DNA of 64,000 bases from Aquarana catesbeiana (lineage: Eukaryota; Chordata; Amphibia; Anura; Ranidae). The stretch lies in NCBI RefSeq assembly GCF_042186555.1, contig NC_133326.1, positions 435,468,335 through 435,532,334 on the forward strand. Direction: 5' to 3'. How positions within the stretch are numbered: the first letter of the stretch is position 1; each line of letters begins with the position of its first letter. Below the pieces are notes generated by a model. That model searched no databases. It was not told where the DNA came from and saw only the letters and a list, made by a program, of their open reading frames with translations. Below are positions 20,598-32,933 of this stretch, in pieces. The position numbers and the translations under genes were made by a program.

Positions 20598-22440
20598 ATG
20601 TCTCAGATTACACACCTGAGGAGGCATATGCCATCCTTACCATGTCGGATGATGGAAGTAGGGAGCTCCCATCATCCAATTCTGGTTCAGAATACGAGCC
20701 AGGAAAGCTGGGATATGCAATTAGTGGACCCCCAGCTGTTGCAAAACTACAAGTCCCATCATAGCTCTGGGTGCCATGCTTGTGGCTGTCAGTCTTGCTA
20801 TGCCTCATGGGACTTTTAGTTCTGCAACAGCTGGAGGTCCGCTAATTGCATATCCCTGCAGTAGAGGGTAGTGGATAAGAGTCAGAGGAGGAAACTGTCC
20901 CTCCTTAAAGAATAAGGGGATCAGGACCAAGATCTGAAGACCTGCCTACCACTAGCAGCACCAGACCCCAGGAAGAGGAGCCCAGTACCAGTACTGGAAG
21001 TACACGCCCAACCCAAAGAATCCAGGCCCAGTCCTACCTTCCCGATGCCCTGGGAAAACCCCTTATGGTCACCTGCCAACTCGGGGTCTGCTATAATTCC
21101 CCCCCCCCCCCCCCCCCTTTCACCACAGTCAGGTGTACAGCCCAACACTACAAATTGGATTTTTATTTTTTTCCTACAAGATTTGCTGCAGGATATGGTG
21201 GACCAAACCAATCTGCATGCAGAGCAATTTATTGCTGCCAACCCCAATTCATCCTACGCCCGCATGTTCCGCTGGCGACGGCTCACACTGGATGAATTTA
21301 AATAGTTTTTGGGCCTTACGTTCAATATGGGGCTTACAAAGAACAAACTCCGTGCCTACTAGTCCACCAACCCCATCTACCACATACGATATATTCTGCT
21401 GTCATGTCCAGGGCTTGCTACGACCTGAATATGCGTTCTCTACACTTTAGCGATTTGCTGAAGTGTTTATCCCAGACCAGAACATTTGTGTGGACGAATC
21501 CCTTATACGTTTTACTTGTGGACTGCACTTCAAGCAATATATCCCAGGTAAGAGAACCGGGTATGGGTTAAAATTGAATACATTTTGTGTTCGAGACACT
21601 GGATATGTGTATACATTCCGGCTTTTATGAAGGCAAAGACTCCCAGCTCCAGCCCATGAGTGCCCCATATATATTGGAACCAGTGGGAAAATTTGTCTGG
21701 TAACTGGCTTACCACATGTTCAAAAAAGGATACCATTTATATGTGGACAACTAGTATACCTGCCTGCCCCCTTTTTTTTTTTTTTTTGCCACCTTTACCG
21801 TAAACCAACCCTGGCCTGCGGTACCTTCAAAAAAACTAAAACTGAAGGGCTTCCAACAAAATCTATTGACCAAAAAAATTACAAAACAGAGAATCTGCAT
21901 TCATGATAAATGAAGTGTTGGCCATGAAGTGGAGGGACAAGAAAGATGTCCACATCCACACCTTGGTGGAGAGCCAGAGAAGACATGGCCCCATTTGTAA
22001 AGCCTGAATGTGTCCATGACCACAATCTGTACCGGGGGTGGGGGCTGGATTTAAATGATCAGATGCTACAACTGTCAACCCAAGTCCTGTTACTGGTACC
22101 AGGAAGTTGCGTTTTTTTTTTTTTTTTATATGGCCCTGTTTAATTTGCTACCTAAAAAGCAACTTAAAACCAACCAATTGCCTACCTCAAGTAGAAGACA
22201 TCACCACTGCCCTAATTTACCAACAAGGACCCTCCCCAGGAAGCTTTCGCTCTGAGTCAACTTCATGAGCAACGTTTTCCCTATAACATTCATACCGAAT
22301 CCGTAAAAAGACGCCAAAAGAAATGTGTATGCAGCAGAGGAGGAATTGGAAGAGAGAAAAGTTATTGCCCCCAATGTCCCCCTGAACCTGGCCTGTGCAT
22401 CAGAGATTGCTTCAGAAGTTACTACACATCCATTAGATAG
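20598..22440 (+). pseudogene. piggyBac transposase, nearly full length but broken (copy B)
   Basis: The first codons (ATG at 20598) are out of frame with YTPEEAYAILTMSDDG, which aligns with SAKEAYQILSQAD of copy A. A 151-bp foldback element interrupts the acidic N-terminus. Then come QTNLHAEQFIAANPNSSYAR, LTLDEFK, VDESLI (first catalytic Asp), KRTGYGLKLNTF, a YVDN-like second site, RGLPT-type text, KPECVHDHNLYRGWGLD and LNDQML, equivalent to the DLSDQM box. The C-terminus reads CPQCPPEPGLCIRDCF, the zinc-binding cysteine domain, and stops at 22438-22440. Homopolymers (21100-21117, 21773-21787, 22111-22128) and many frameshifts inactivate it. The enzyme class excises and inserts at TTAA. Confidence 0.85.
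20708..20858. mobile_element. 151-bp foldback (hAT-like) element inside piggyBac B
   Basis: CTGGGATATGCAATTAG at the left and CTAATTGCATATCCCTG at the right are inverted, and the arms continue through CCAGCTGTTGCA and TGCAACAGCTGG. The flanks CAGGAAAG and CAGTAGAG agree at 6 of 8 positions, which fits a decayed 8-bp hAT duplication. It lies in the transposase N-terminus, so it arrived later than piggyBac B. Confidence 0.75.
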
Positions 22441-23887
22441 TAGTTCCCCTTCTTTTTAAGACTGCCCTTTCCCCATTTCAAATACCTGTGTGAATCATTT
22501 GCCTGCTACCATGTTTCTACGTTAACTGACCCTAGCCTGTTTACTGATGTCTTTGCCTGCCATTTTTAAACCACATTTCTGACTTCCATGTGCACCAACC
22601 TCAGCCTGTTAATCGACCATGTTTTTGCCTGCCACTTGGACTGATCTTTTGCCCATTTACTTTTAGTACACAGGGGTCTCACATATGTAAAGGACATCAG
22701 AATTGCATTCTGAGTAGAGAGAACCAGTTTGGTTTTCTGTGTTCCCAGAACAGGGGCTGATAGTCCAGAGGCTTCAAATAGATTTGGATGGGAGAAGCCT
22801 CTACCCCTGGCCCTAAGCTTGATGGTCCTTCCTGCTGCCTGGACCAATACTTTGGCTCTGCCGAACATATCGCTGCCTCTACTGACTATGGACAGTAATT
22901 CTGCCTAGACATCTCGGCCAGCTACCTGGACCAATGCTTTGGCTGTGCTGACAGTTTATCTGCCTGTACTAACTATGGACAGTATTCTTGCCTGCTGCCT
23001 GGACGATTGCTTTCGCTGACCACACCCCTGCCTGCTGCCTGGACCACTGCACTACTAAAACCACAGGTAATCTTTTGTTTGGTATGTACATGCTGTGTGT
23101 TAGAAATATGAAGAGCCTTCAAAAATGTGATCGGTAGTCAGAAAATTGTAGGAGCATAAATTACACACATAACGTCTGGAGATGCTACTTGGATGTGGGG
23201 CCTCTGTATGTGGCCAGGCTGTGTAAGTATCACATGTGGTATCGCCATACTCAGGAGTAGCAGAATGTATTTTGTGGTGTAGTTGCAAGTATGCATATGC
23301 TGTGTGGGAAATAACCTGTTAATGTGACAAGTTTGTGTTTTTAAAAAAAAAAAAAAAAAAATACAACTTAAAAAAAACTCACCATGCCTCTTACTAAATA
23401 CCTTGGACTGTCTACTGTCCAAAAAGGATCATTTGAGGGGGGTGTTTGTACTTTTCTGGCTTGTTGGGGTCTCAAGAAATGAGATGGGCCGTCAGTACAT
23501 CAGGTGTGATCAGATATGATCAATTTTCAGTGATTCGCACCATAGCTTGTAGACTCTTAACTTTCCCACAGACTAACATCCACTAATTTGGGTTATTTTT
23601 TACCAGATATGTAGCGGTATACATTTTGGCCCAAATTTTATGAAGAAAAATTACTTATTTGCTAAATTTTACAATAGATTTTTTTTTTTTTCAAAATTTT
23701 TGCTTATATTGCAAAAATAAACCCAGCGGTGATTAAATGCCACCAAATGAGCTCTATTTGTGAGGGAAAAAAGTATAAATTAGTTTGGATACAGTGTAGC
23801 ATGAGTAATTGTCATTTGAAGTGTGAGCACTGAAAGCTGAAAATTGGTCTGGGCAGCAAGGTGCATATGTGCCTGGTATTGAAGTGG

Positions 23888-24125
23888 TTAATTTGTTCAT
23901 AAACAAACAACCTGGTGTTTGCGGACGATGCTAAGCAGGGCAATAATTTCTCTGCAGGATGTGGAAACCTTGCAAGTATTGAACAAATTAATGGGGTGTG
24001 CAACTACATAGGCAATGAGGTTTAATGTAGAAATGCATATAATGTAGATGCATATGGGTGGCAAAAATACAAATGCAATCTACTCATAAGGGGGAGAACC
24101 TCTGGGGGAAATCTAGGATCTAAGT
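23888..24125 (+). mobile_element. CR1 LINE copy B, right part
   Basis: After TTAA the sequence TTTGTTCATAAACAAACAAC leads to TTTGCGGACGATGCTAAGC (the FADDAK box) and AGGTTTAATGTAGAAATGC, parallel to 53320-53500 in copy C. It ends near GGGGGAAATCTAGGATC. Confidence 0.8.
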
Positions 24126-24830
24126 CAAATATGCACAAGTAACATGTGAGAAAAGATATGTGAAAAAGTCCAATGGATGAGGAAATCTATTGAGACCTGT
24201 ACGTCAACCACTAAATGATAATGGATCAAAGGTGGAATAAATTGGCACTGTCCAGTATGGGAAACATCAAGGGTGGTACATCTTCAACAAAGAGAGGTGT
24301 TTGTGTGTATATATACTCTTACCGGAACAGATGGACTCGCATGTCAGCAACAGTCATACAGGCAAGATGCCGAAAACAGTGACTACATGGAACTCCAAAG
24401 AGTCCAGAACCTTAGATGAATCCAGGGGTATTGTGGATGACCACCAAACTAACCTCCAATGGAAAGAGCACCGAAACTGGATCTTTGATGCAAAAAGACT
24501 GACTGGACAGCAGGACAAATCTCATTTGCATGGTATGTGGAGAAAAAATTGCTTCCATGTGGTGTAAGTCAAACAATAAGCTTTATTTCTAAAAACCGGT
24601 ATACAGCAATGAAGATAAAAATTGTGATCACAGATAAAAATGCAAGGCAATGTGAGGAGCAATAAGCCTACCCTAGCGGGCATCCACTTACCTGTTTGCT
24701 GCCATGTCCCTCATCTTGTCATTGCTACATCACCAGTCGTCTCATTAAAGTTAATGGGACTGTCGAGTCAACAGCGGATCGGAGGAGCTGCTGCGGGACA
24801 GATGAGTTGCTCTTTTGAAAATTTTTGTTT
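24126..24830. other. no gene recognised
   Basis: Non-repetitive-looking sequence with no convincing frame. AATAAGCTTTATTTC near 24577 and the general style suggest the end of a retroelement of unknown type. Confidence 0.3.
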
Positions 24831-24925
24831 TTAACCTCTTGCCGACCGGCTCACACAGATACATCGGCAGAAGGGCACGTACAGGCAGATTAACTTACCT
24901 GTACGTTGCCCTTAAGCGGTTTTCG
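24831..24925. repeat. 5' piece of a TTAACC(A/T)CTT-type frog repeat
   Basis: TTTTTAACCTCTTGCCGACCGG followed by ACATCGGCAGAAGGGCACG matches the start of the element at 38161 and the inverse of 63210-63246. Confidence 0.6.
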
Positions 24926-25839
24926 GGGGGCGTGTCCGGATGTGAAAGGAGACAGACGTGGGAGAGAGGAGCTCCAGGAATCCTGACCCTAATCCTTAGC
25001 CATCCGAGCACTAGGCAGCCTAAATCTGCTACACTTCTTCCTCAGACTGTTACTATACCTGTCTGGCTGTGCCCGGTGGCTATATTGAGCTGGATCTGTC
25101 CGGGACTGGACAGGAAGATGGATCCTGCACATCCGCGGCCGCCGCCATCTTCCCGGCCTACATCCTCATGGAGGGAGCTGCTGCTGGCCTGGAGGGACTC
25201 CCTCAGCATCCAGCCTGCCCTGTATTGTGCCTGGTGGGGTCCGGTGACCCACGGGGCCACTGTGATTGCTTGTGGCGCCGCGATCTGGTGCGGCCTAGTG
25301 AAGCCTGCCGCCCACTGCATTTTCCTAAGAGGCCAGCCCGCGGAGGAGCGCCGTGGCCGGTACGGACTGTAATCCAGGGCGCGGATGAGGCAGATATCGG
25401 CCTTTTCACCATCCTACTAAGCCCAGATAGGATTTGGGTGGAATAAGCCTGTGTAGGCTGGGGACAGAGTACAAGGGCCCAGAGCTACCCACATGCTCCT
25501 GAATACATCCCAGCTCTCTGATGGGGTATCTGAGGATCACTGCCAGTTTGCCAAGATCAGCTCAGTGTTGGATAGAAACTGCCTGTGAGGGCTGGCAGCA
25601 GTGTTCAAGGACCCAGCAATATTCCTATCCTGCTCCTGTCCCAGCTTGTTAAACAATAGCTCTTAGATACCCCATCATCCTGCCAAGCACTGTGAGGGCT
25701 GACGGCCGTGTTCAGGGCCCACTATAATTCACATCCTGCTGCCTCCATCCTGGTTCTCTGTCCTGATACCCTACAGCAAGTGGTTTCCTGGCCGGTAGAC
25801 GGCAGCAGTGTGATTGGGGGCACCCTCCGGATTCCTTAG

Positions 25840-26740
25840 ATGCCATCCAAATGGCGATCGACAAGGAAACAGCCGCCTCCAAGGACACAGAGCTCTCCGG
25901 CAGTGACACGTGCAGCGGTTGTCGCGCCCTCTGGTGCAGAGCGAGCTGCGGCTATACAAACAGCCCCACAGCTCTTGAGGGACATGGAGCAGAACGTAGA
26001 AGAACCGCAGCAGCCCTCAGATATGGAGCAAACGCCAGTTACCGATTCCACTGCAGCTATCCTGGCGGCCATTGAGAGTAAAACCATGGTCATGGGGAGG
26101 ATAGATACACTGACCATAGAGTGGTCTTATTCGTCAAGACATGGACAAGTTTAGGGGCCGTGTCACTGTTGCTGAGAATCGTATTTCGGAGGTCGAGGAT
26201 ACCGTGGCTGCCACTTCCCAAAATGTCGCTGACCTGCAATGTACGGTTAAAACCCTGATGGCGTGCTGAAGACGCTGAAAATAGACACTGGTGGGCCTTC
26301 CTGAGGGCGCTGAGGGTTTCCAGCCAGCTTTGCTGAAAATTTCTTTAAAGACATCCTCAATTTACAGCAAGTATCCTCAGCTTACATTGTGAAGCGCGCT
26401 CATAGGGTCCCCACGGGCCCGAGACCACAAGGCGCCTTGTCTAGACCATTCCTGGTGAGGTTTCTAAACTACCGGGATAGATCTTATCCTGGCTGAAGCC
26501 CGGAAGAAACCACAGCTCCGGTTTGAGAATACGACCCTGCATTTTTTTCCTGGATTTTTCCCCGTAACTGCAGCGGTGCCGTCGCACGTTTTGGAGGTTC
26601 GGGAGCGGCTCTGAGAAAAGGGACTCGCACATATAGTATGCTGTACCCGAGTAAGCTCCGAGTTGAACACCGGGCACTGAAATTCTTTTGAGGTCCCCTC
26701 GGATGTCTCAGATTGGCTGGATACCTTGAAATGAAGTGAA
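25840..26740 (+). pseudogene. L1-like ORF1 remnant (copy B)
   Basis: Starts about 25840 with MPSKWRSTRKQPPPRTQ and reads through LRDMEQNVEEPQQPSDMEQ and ILAAIESKTMVMGRIDTL. Then come, in shifted frames, VAENRISEVEDTVA-like coiled-coil sequence (26170-26210), SSAYIVKRAHRVPTGPRPQG (26378-26435) and FLVRFLNYRDR (26450-26482). The AHRVP and NYRD motifs are those of L1 ORF1 RNA-binding domains and match the corresponding place in copy A (AHRVPFRAP, FNYKDK). Multiple frameshifts. Confidence 0.7.
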
Positions 26741-27506
26741 TCCTTCTTCTTTTTTTTTTTTTTGTTTTTTTTTTTTTTGTTTACCATAATCCGGTACAGT
26801 GAAGGCTGACTGTACACTGGCGAGTGCATACACTTGACTATACTCTTATCCAAAGTTCTTCTTCCCAATAGGTTTCATGGTCGTATGCCTTGTCAGGAGA
26901 TACATTTGTAAGGACCCTGCCTGTACTGCATTAAACATTCCTTTCAAGATGTTGTGGCATGTCTAGCTGCCTGGTGCTTCATGGCTACGATATACATGGA
27001 GCCAGATGCTCTCTGCAAAGAGTACCCACAGAAGCGGGTAGTGTTAGTGTTCACCCTCTGAACTTTTTTTGTTCCTTTTTATGGGACGCATGGAATAAGT
27101 ACAAAACAATTTTCCAGTTTTTATTGTATTGTTTGGGGATCAAGTCTGCCGGCTGATGCGGGGTTTGTGTTTTGTTTTTTTTTTTGTTTTTGTTTTTTTA
27201 TCTCCATTTTTTTTTTTTTTTAAGCTGGCAAGACCAGGGAATTGTTTTGGAGTGGAGTTTGTGTTCATGTCCTCTTATGTTTTTGTTTTTGTGTATTTGC
27301 TTCACCTTTCTGGTGGTCGTCTGTGGTGTCATCCTCGGAACTGCACGGTTGGCAGATCGAGGGACACTCCGAAACGGGCTCCACCAAGAGGTAATGTCTG
27401 TAGGTGGATCAATGGTTTTTCTTCAGCATACCGTATGGCTCTGTATGCCTCTGGACTTCAATTGTGCTCCTAGGCCTCCATCTAGTGGCAAATTTCTGAA
27501 TTAGTT

Positions 27507-29719
27507 ATGTCTTTGAATATTAACATCTCCTGGAATGTCAGGTTTAAATTCAAAATTCAAGAGCGCTTTGGTGCTGAAATTTTTACAGGCCCAACATCCT
27601 TGCATAATGTTGTTACAGGAAACTCCTTTACTAGGCAATAAAATTTTAGCCATGAAACGACCCTGGATACACAGAGCCATACATGCCACTTATTCCTCTT
27701 ATGCTAGAGGTGTGTCTATCTTGTTGCACAAGTCCTTACCTTGTTCTGTGGAAACGGTGATTACAGATCCTGGGGGCAGATACTTAGTGGTAATAATTGA
27801 AGTATATTCCTGTAGGTTGGCCCTGGTTAATGTATATATCCCTCCACCTTTTACAGGGAATATCCTGTATGAGGTGTTGGAGAAATTGGCACCACATGCT
27901 CCATTTCAGTTATTGGTGGCCGGGGATTTTAATAATCTTTTAATTATACATTAGACACATCCAATCCACATAGGGCTCCGCACCACGACTTGTCGCATTG
28001 GGCGGAAGCTGCAGGTCTCACAGATCTGGCGGTGGAAGCATCCCACGGACAGATGCTATTCATATTTGTCCTCGGTACATGCTTCGTCCTCCAGAATAGA
28101 CCTGGTGTTCGCCAGTGGAACATTACTATCACTGGTGACTGGAGTGGCCTATCTTCCAGGAGGCTTATCAGATCTCACTGCAGATTACCTTGCAGTTGGG
28201 CTCCTGGAGCTCAATGAGAGCTTGGCGTTTGTCACCTAGGTGGGTTGATGAACTCACTGTGGAGGAGATGTTGAAACCGCACATTGATACGTATTGGCAG
28301 AGTAATGAAGGATCAGCAACAGTTCACACTGAGTGGGAGGCCTTCAAGGCCACAACTCGGGGGGTATACATATCAGCCATAAAAGCACTGAGAACAGAGC
28401 AGAATAGTGTAGAAAAACAACTTCAAGAGAGCAAGAATGTACTAAGGCACATGCTGTTTCGCCCTCCCCTGCCACGTTGGCTCAGTTGTGGTTCGCAAGG
28501 AGGAATATCTCTCTCCATTATCATGAGGTGACTACTTCCCAGTTGCAACGGAGTGCAGCAAGAGCCTTTGAAAAAGGAGATAAAAATGGTAAACTATTAG
28601 CTTTACTGACGGCAGGGGACACGTCCCCGACAGTAGTTCCCTGCATAATGTCTCCGTCCGGACAAATATTGAGAAACGGAGAAGACATACTACAGGAATT
28701 TGTGTCCTATAGGTCACTATACTCCCCTATAAATTCATACGACACTGAGGACCTTGGGGGCCCTACAGTTGCCTGGGTTGCCAGAGGAATCTAGTTTTTT
28801 GGATGCTGAGTTCATAGAGGAGGTAGCCTTGGCAGTAGGGTCATTCCCTAGTGGTAAGTCTCCTGGACCCGACGGTCTGCCAATTGAGTGGTACCGCCAT
28901 TACTCGGAGACCTTGGTGCCCAGACTGCTTCAATTATACACAGAATGTTTGTTTTCAAAAGGGAAGCCTCCCCCCCTCTCCTTTTTGATGCTCACATTAT
29001 ATTGTTGGCTAAACCAGATAAGGACCCATTAGTGTTCATCATATAGGCCCATTTCTTTATTAAATATGGACTTCAAAATACTGACCAAATGGTTAGCCAC
29101 TAGATTGATGTTGGTCCTGCATCAGGTTATCTCCCCAGACCAAACTGGGTTTATGCCCAAAAAGGCCACGGATATTAACCTGCGCAGGGTTTTCACTCAC
29201 ACAGCTGGGCCCAGATATTTCCAGCGGTGGTCTTTCTAGATTTGGAAAAGGCCTTTGATTCCGTGGATTGGAATTACATGAGGGTGGTATTGGAGGTACT
29301 TGGATTTGGTCCTAGGTTCCGGAAGTGGATCGACATTTTATCATTGTCCTACAGCAGCAATAAAGTTGAATAATATGTTATCCAAGTTTTTTCCAATATA
29401 TAGGGGCACTCGCCAAGGATGCCCTTTATCCCCGGGCCTTTTCTCTATCATGATTGAACCCTTAGCTGCGGCTTTGAGAGCCTCTGAGGAGGTACAAGGG
29501 ATAACGGTGGGTAGCCTGACTGAAAAAAAACGCCACTATATGCGGATGATGTGGTTCTTTTTTTTGCGAGACTCCAAGAATTCCCTGTTGGCAGCTTTAG
29601 ACATCCTAAACTCCTTTGCTCGCTTTTCGGGTCTGAGGGTCAACTGGGGGAAATCCCAGATTCTATTACTCAAGATGCCATCCCCCAGATGTGAGATTCC
29701 CACAGATTGTCCTTTGCAG
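27507..29719 (+). pseudogene. L1-like ORF2 part 1: endonuclease and reverse transcriptase
   Basis: ATG at 27507-27509. Segments in order: NINISWNVR, MLLQETPLLGNK (the Glu is a catalytic residue), YARGVSILLHKSLP, LALVNVYIPPPF and LLVAGDFNNLL, completing the endonuclease. The linker is at 28000-28750. Reverse transcriptase: GKSPGPDGLPIEWY, YRPISLLNMDFKILTKWLA (29042-29098), PDQTGFMPKK, FLDLEKAFDSVDW (29234-29275; catalytic Asp), GTRQGCPLSPGLFSIM and LYADDVVLFF (29535-29565; the YADD box is intact). At least five frameshifts. The hAT palindrome interrupts it right after IPTDCPLQ. Confidence 0.85.
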
Positions 29720-30574
29720 TAGGGATGCTGAAATTAATCGTTGCATCGATGCATCGCGATTCGGGTGTCCCCGATGCGGCATCGATGCGTAAGGACCGGA
29801 AAATCAATGTTCGGTGATGTCATTACTAGCCCCGCCCCTCCCGGGAAAGCGCTCCGAGCGGATTTTTAAAAAGACTTTATTTTAATTAATGTTATATTAC
29901 AATAGATGCTGTGCCCCCGCTGTATGTGCTTTTTTAAAAAAAAAGTCGCTTTATACCGAATTTCGCCGTAGTATTACGATCATGTGACTCCCGGCCCGTC
30001 CCGCCCCTCTCCACTCTGCTCTTCCCTCTCCGCTCTCCTCTTCCGTCTCCTGAGTCTTGACACAGCGGGGATTTCTCAGTCCCGCCCGCATCTCTTCTGA
30101 TACGATGACTATAGTCAGCGGGCGGGACTGAGAATTCCCCGCTGACGTCAGGACTCAGGAGACACGTGAGAGAGTGGAGAGGGGCGGGACGGGACGAGCC
30201 GGGAGTCACATGATCGTACTACTATGGAGAAATTCAGTATGAGGTGACATTGGTTTTTTAAAAGCACATACAGCGGGGGCACAGCATCTATTGTAATATA
30301 ACATTAATTAAAATAAAGTAATTGTGGGGGGTTAGTGATGGCTGCATTGTTTGGGCATAGATGGCTGAGTTTGGGCGGGCACAGGTGGCTGCGTTTGGGC
30401 GGGCACAGGTGGCTGCGTTTGGGCGGGCACAGGGGCTGCATTTGATGGGGGAGGTTCAGTATTTTTCAGTTTGTTTTCGCTCGTCGGTAATCGTGATGCA
30501 TCGCGGAATCGAATCGAATCGTTGACCAGATAATCGTAATCGAATCGTGAGACCAGTGAAGATGCGCACCCCTA
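29720..30574. mobile_element. hAT-like palindromic element (855 bp) with exact 8-bp duplication
   Basis: CTTTGCAG flanks both sides exactly (29712-29719 and 30575-30582). The ends are TAGGGATGC and GCGCACCCCTA, inverted repeats of the hAT type. Sub-terminal ATCGATGCATCG and GATGCATCGCG motifs follow. The core is a giant palindrome: about 29876-30096 pairs with 30110-30319. A 24-bp minisatellite (TTTGGGCGGGCACAGGTGGC plus four bases, three copies) lies at 30368-30441. No transposase. Confidence 0.9.
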
Positions 30575-30582
30575 CTTTGCAG

Positions 30583-32060
30583 AGGGTAGAAGTGATTAAA
30601 TATCTGGGGTTACACATATCAAACTCAGTATCAGACTTTATTGCTTTGAATGTCGATCCGCTTCTGACTAAACTAAAATCCAGGATACAGGCATGGCAGA
30701 ATTTTACCATTGTCACTCATAGGTAGAGTGAACTTAGTGAAAATGAAATTTTTGCCTCTGTTTCTGTATATATTTCGGAACTCCCCTGTTTGGATTCCGA
30801 GATATATATTCAGAAGAATAGATCAGCTCATAATGACTTTCCTGTGTCAGGGACGACACCCCTGCATTAAACTTCGAGTGCTGCAGCTGCCGTGGAAACG
30901 GGGGATTGGCGGTCCCAGACTTTCATAGATATTTCTTAGTGGGTCAGCTAGTAATCGTACTAGCTAAGGTGGTTTGTTATGCCTGAAGACGACACTAACA
31001 CTCTAGAGGCAGCGGTTGTGGGTTCTTATGAGGCACTGAGACATCTCCCGTTTCAGGGCTCCGTATAGACTCACGATATCCATGCGTGCGACTAGTAGGG
31101 CATGGGTGGCGGTGACCAAGCTGGGTAATGCGTCTGAAATTTCTCCTCACATACCACTGTGGAAGAATCCTACATTAGCACACTTTTATGAGCATCCAGA
31201 TCCGGTTATCTGGACTAAATTTGGTATTAAGACACTGAAAGACATAGTGGGTGGTGGGGAACTTCTACAGTTTGACATCCTTAAAACCTAAGTTTAATCT
31301 TTCCAACACTCACCTGTTCCGATATATTCAGCTCAGGCATGCATATAATGCCCAGTTTGGAAATAATGGAATTACCCCGAAAATTAGTGATATTTAGTCT
31401 TTACTAAGGGAGGACACTTTGGACAAGGCCCTGTCTACAATCTACAAACAACTGTTCGGTGAGGGGGGAGATCTCCTTGCAAAGTGCAGGGCAGTGTGGG
31501 AGGAGGTGTTCCCTCAGATAGACGGGGATGACTGGTACGATGTATGGGACACTAATTTTACTAGATTGGTCTCTGCTAGAGACCAACTCATTCAATTCAA
31601 ATTCCTTCATCGCATATATCTTACTCCAGCTAGATTAGCTGGAATGTTCCCTTCCCTGTCACCTAGTTGCTGGTGGTGCAGCTCCCTCACTGCTGATTTC
31701 ATGCATATTTTCTGGAATTGCTCGAACATTCAAGTATTTTGGAAGGGAGTTACAGAATGTATAGCAGAAGTAACAGCCATTCCTATACAGCTCGCAATAG
31801 AGGTGTGCCTTTTGGGGTTGGTGGACAATCTAGCTCCAAAGAGTGACTCGTACTTTGCTAACGATCCTAATCTATTACGCTAGAAAAATGATAGTGTTGT
31901 CATGGAAAAAGCCTAATCCTCCATCTGTATCAGCGTGGAAGGGTGTGGTGAATAGGGCTGCACCTTTATACAAGGCTACATATATTAGCAGGGGCATACC
32001 ACAAAAATTTGATTAAGTGTGGGGCAGTTGGATGAATAGTGAAACTACGGTGGCGGATTG
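30583..32060 (+). pseudogene. L1-like ORF2 part 2: C-terminal region
   Basis: Resumes exactly after the hAT duplication with VEVIKYLGLHISNS, the segment that follows the palm in L1 ORF2. Later pieces are FLHRIYLTPARLAGMFPS (31598-31650), CWWCSSLTADFMHIFWNCS (31667-31725; the cysteine-histidine knuckle typical of the C-terminus) and VFWKGV. Frames are broken in several places. Confidence 0.8.
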
Positions 32061-32300
32061 AGTGGTACCTAATGGAATATGCTTTTAGTGGGGTTTAACA
32101 TGTAACTATCTGACATATCCTAAAGTTTTCATTGACTGATATTGTGAAAAGGAGGCCTAATTAATATGATCTTATTTTTTTTATTTTTACTGAGCGAAGG
32201 ACTGGAGGGAGGAGGAGTGAGCCAATGCTGATCTTTGAAGCTGTCATTACCAACAAAGGATTTTGTATGAAGTATTAAATACATTTCAGTTACTGTGTGT

Positions 32301-32845
32301 AATACACTTTTTTTTTTTTTTTTTTTCTTCTGTCATTCCATTTTATTACACAACTTTAACTTAATTTCTGAACTTATTTGTTTTGGTTTCTTTGTATGTG
32401 TGTGGGGAAAATTTCATGTCATTAGTACCTTTAGAAATCTACCTAGAAAAATGGTGGTGTTCAATACTGCGTTACCTGCTGTATACTGAAATTTTTTTTT
32501 TTTTTTTTTGTATACTACTAATGGCAATCAACCTGCTTAGAACGGGACTGCGATAGTGTGGCGGGCAATCTGTCACCAACTGATGCTGGAGGGAACTGGG
32601 TAATTTCCACCGGCACCAGAGCGTGCCCAAAACCTGGAAGTAGGCAGTGATGTACAGGTACATTGCTTTGCCTACAGCAGCTGCTCGTCTGCAGTACATT
32701 GCGGGTGCTTGGTGGTTATAATCTATAGTTGCTGCTACATAATTTATCACATTTTGTTCTGTGCCAATGTTGTGTGTGGTGGTTATATTAATAATAATAA
32801 GCCATTGCAATAAATTTTGTGCAGCGGTTTACAGAAGCACAAATA
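32301..32845. repeat. frog interspersed repeat fragment, no gene
   Basis: Contains poly-T runs (32310-32327, 32492-32509) and an ACTAATGGCAATCA..GCGGGACTGCGA-like segment that I recall from ranid repeats. No frame is supported. Confidence 0.4.
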
Positions 32846-32933
32846 TTTTATTGGCATAACATTAAAAATAACCCCATGGAAACTGTGGGACAGTTTACAA
32901 AATATCACAAATACATAAATTATAGCATATCCC

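Larger units (their letters stand above)
20042..23887 (+). mobile_element. piggyBac-like transposon B, inside CR1 copy B
   Basis: TTAA flanks at 20038-20041 and 23888-23891; ends CCACTTCCC and GAAGTGG. The 5' region (20042-20597) holds inverted GATCGGCTGTG units. Next is a nearly full-length but broken transposase (20598-22440), and then a 1.4-kb tail containing several CCTGCCTGCTGCCTGGAC repeats (22840-23045) and a CCATACTCAGGAGTAGCAG unit, the inverse of that in copy A. Joining the flanks rebuilds CR1 sequence. Confidence 0.9.
24926..32300 (+). mobile_element. L1-like LINE (copy B), plus strand
   Basis: The order is a GC-rich 5' region (24926-25830), ORF1 remnant (25840-26740), an AT/T-rich spacer (26741-27500), ORF2 (27507 to about 32060) interrupted by a hAT palindrome at 29720-30574, then a 3' tail. 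It is a near full-length insertion of the same broad class as copy A but clearly a different lineage at ORF1. All frames are broken. I saw no clear target-site duplication. Confidence 0.8.

Noticed and set aside
24815..25446. overlapping GC-rich open frames of 125-185 residues
   Set aside because: They lie in the 5' region of an L1-like LINE; high GC keeps frames open, and no domain is seen.
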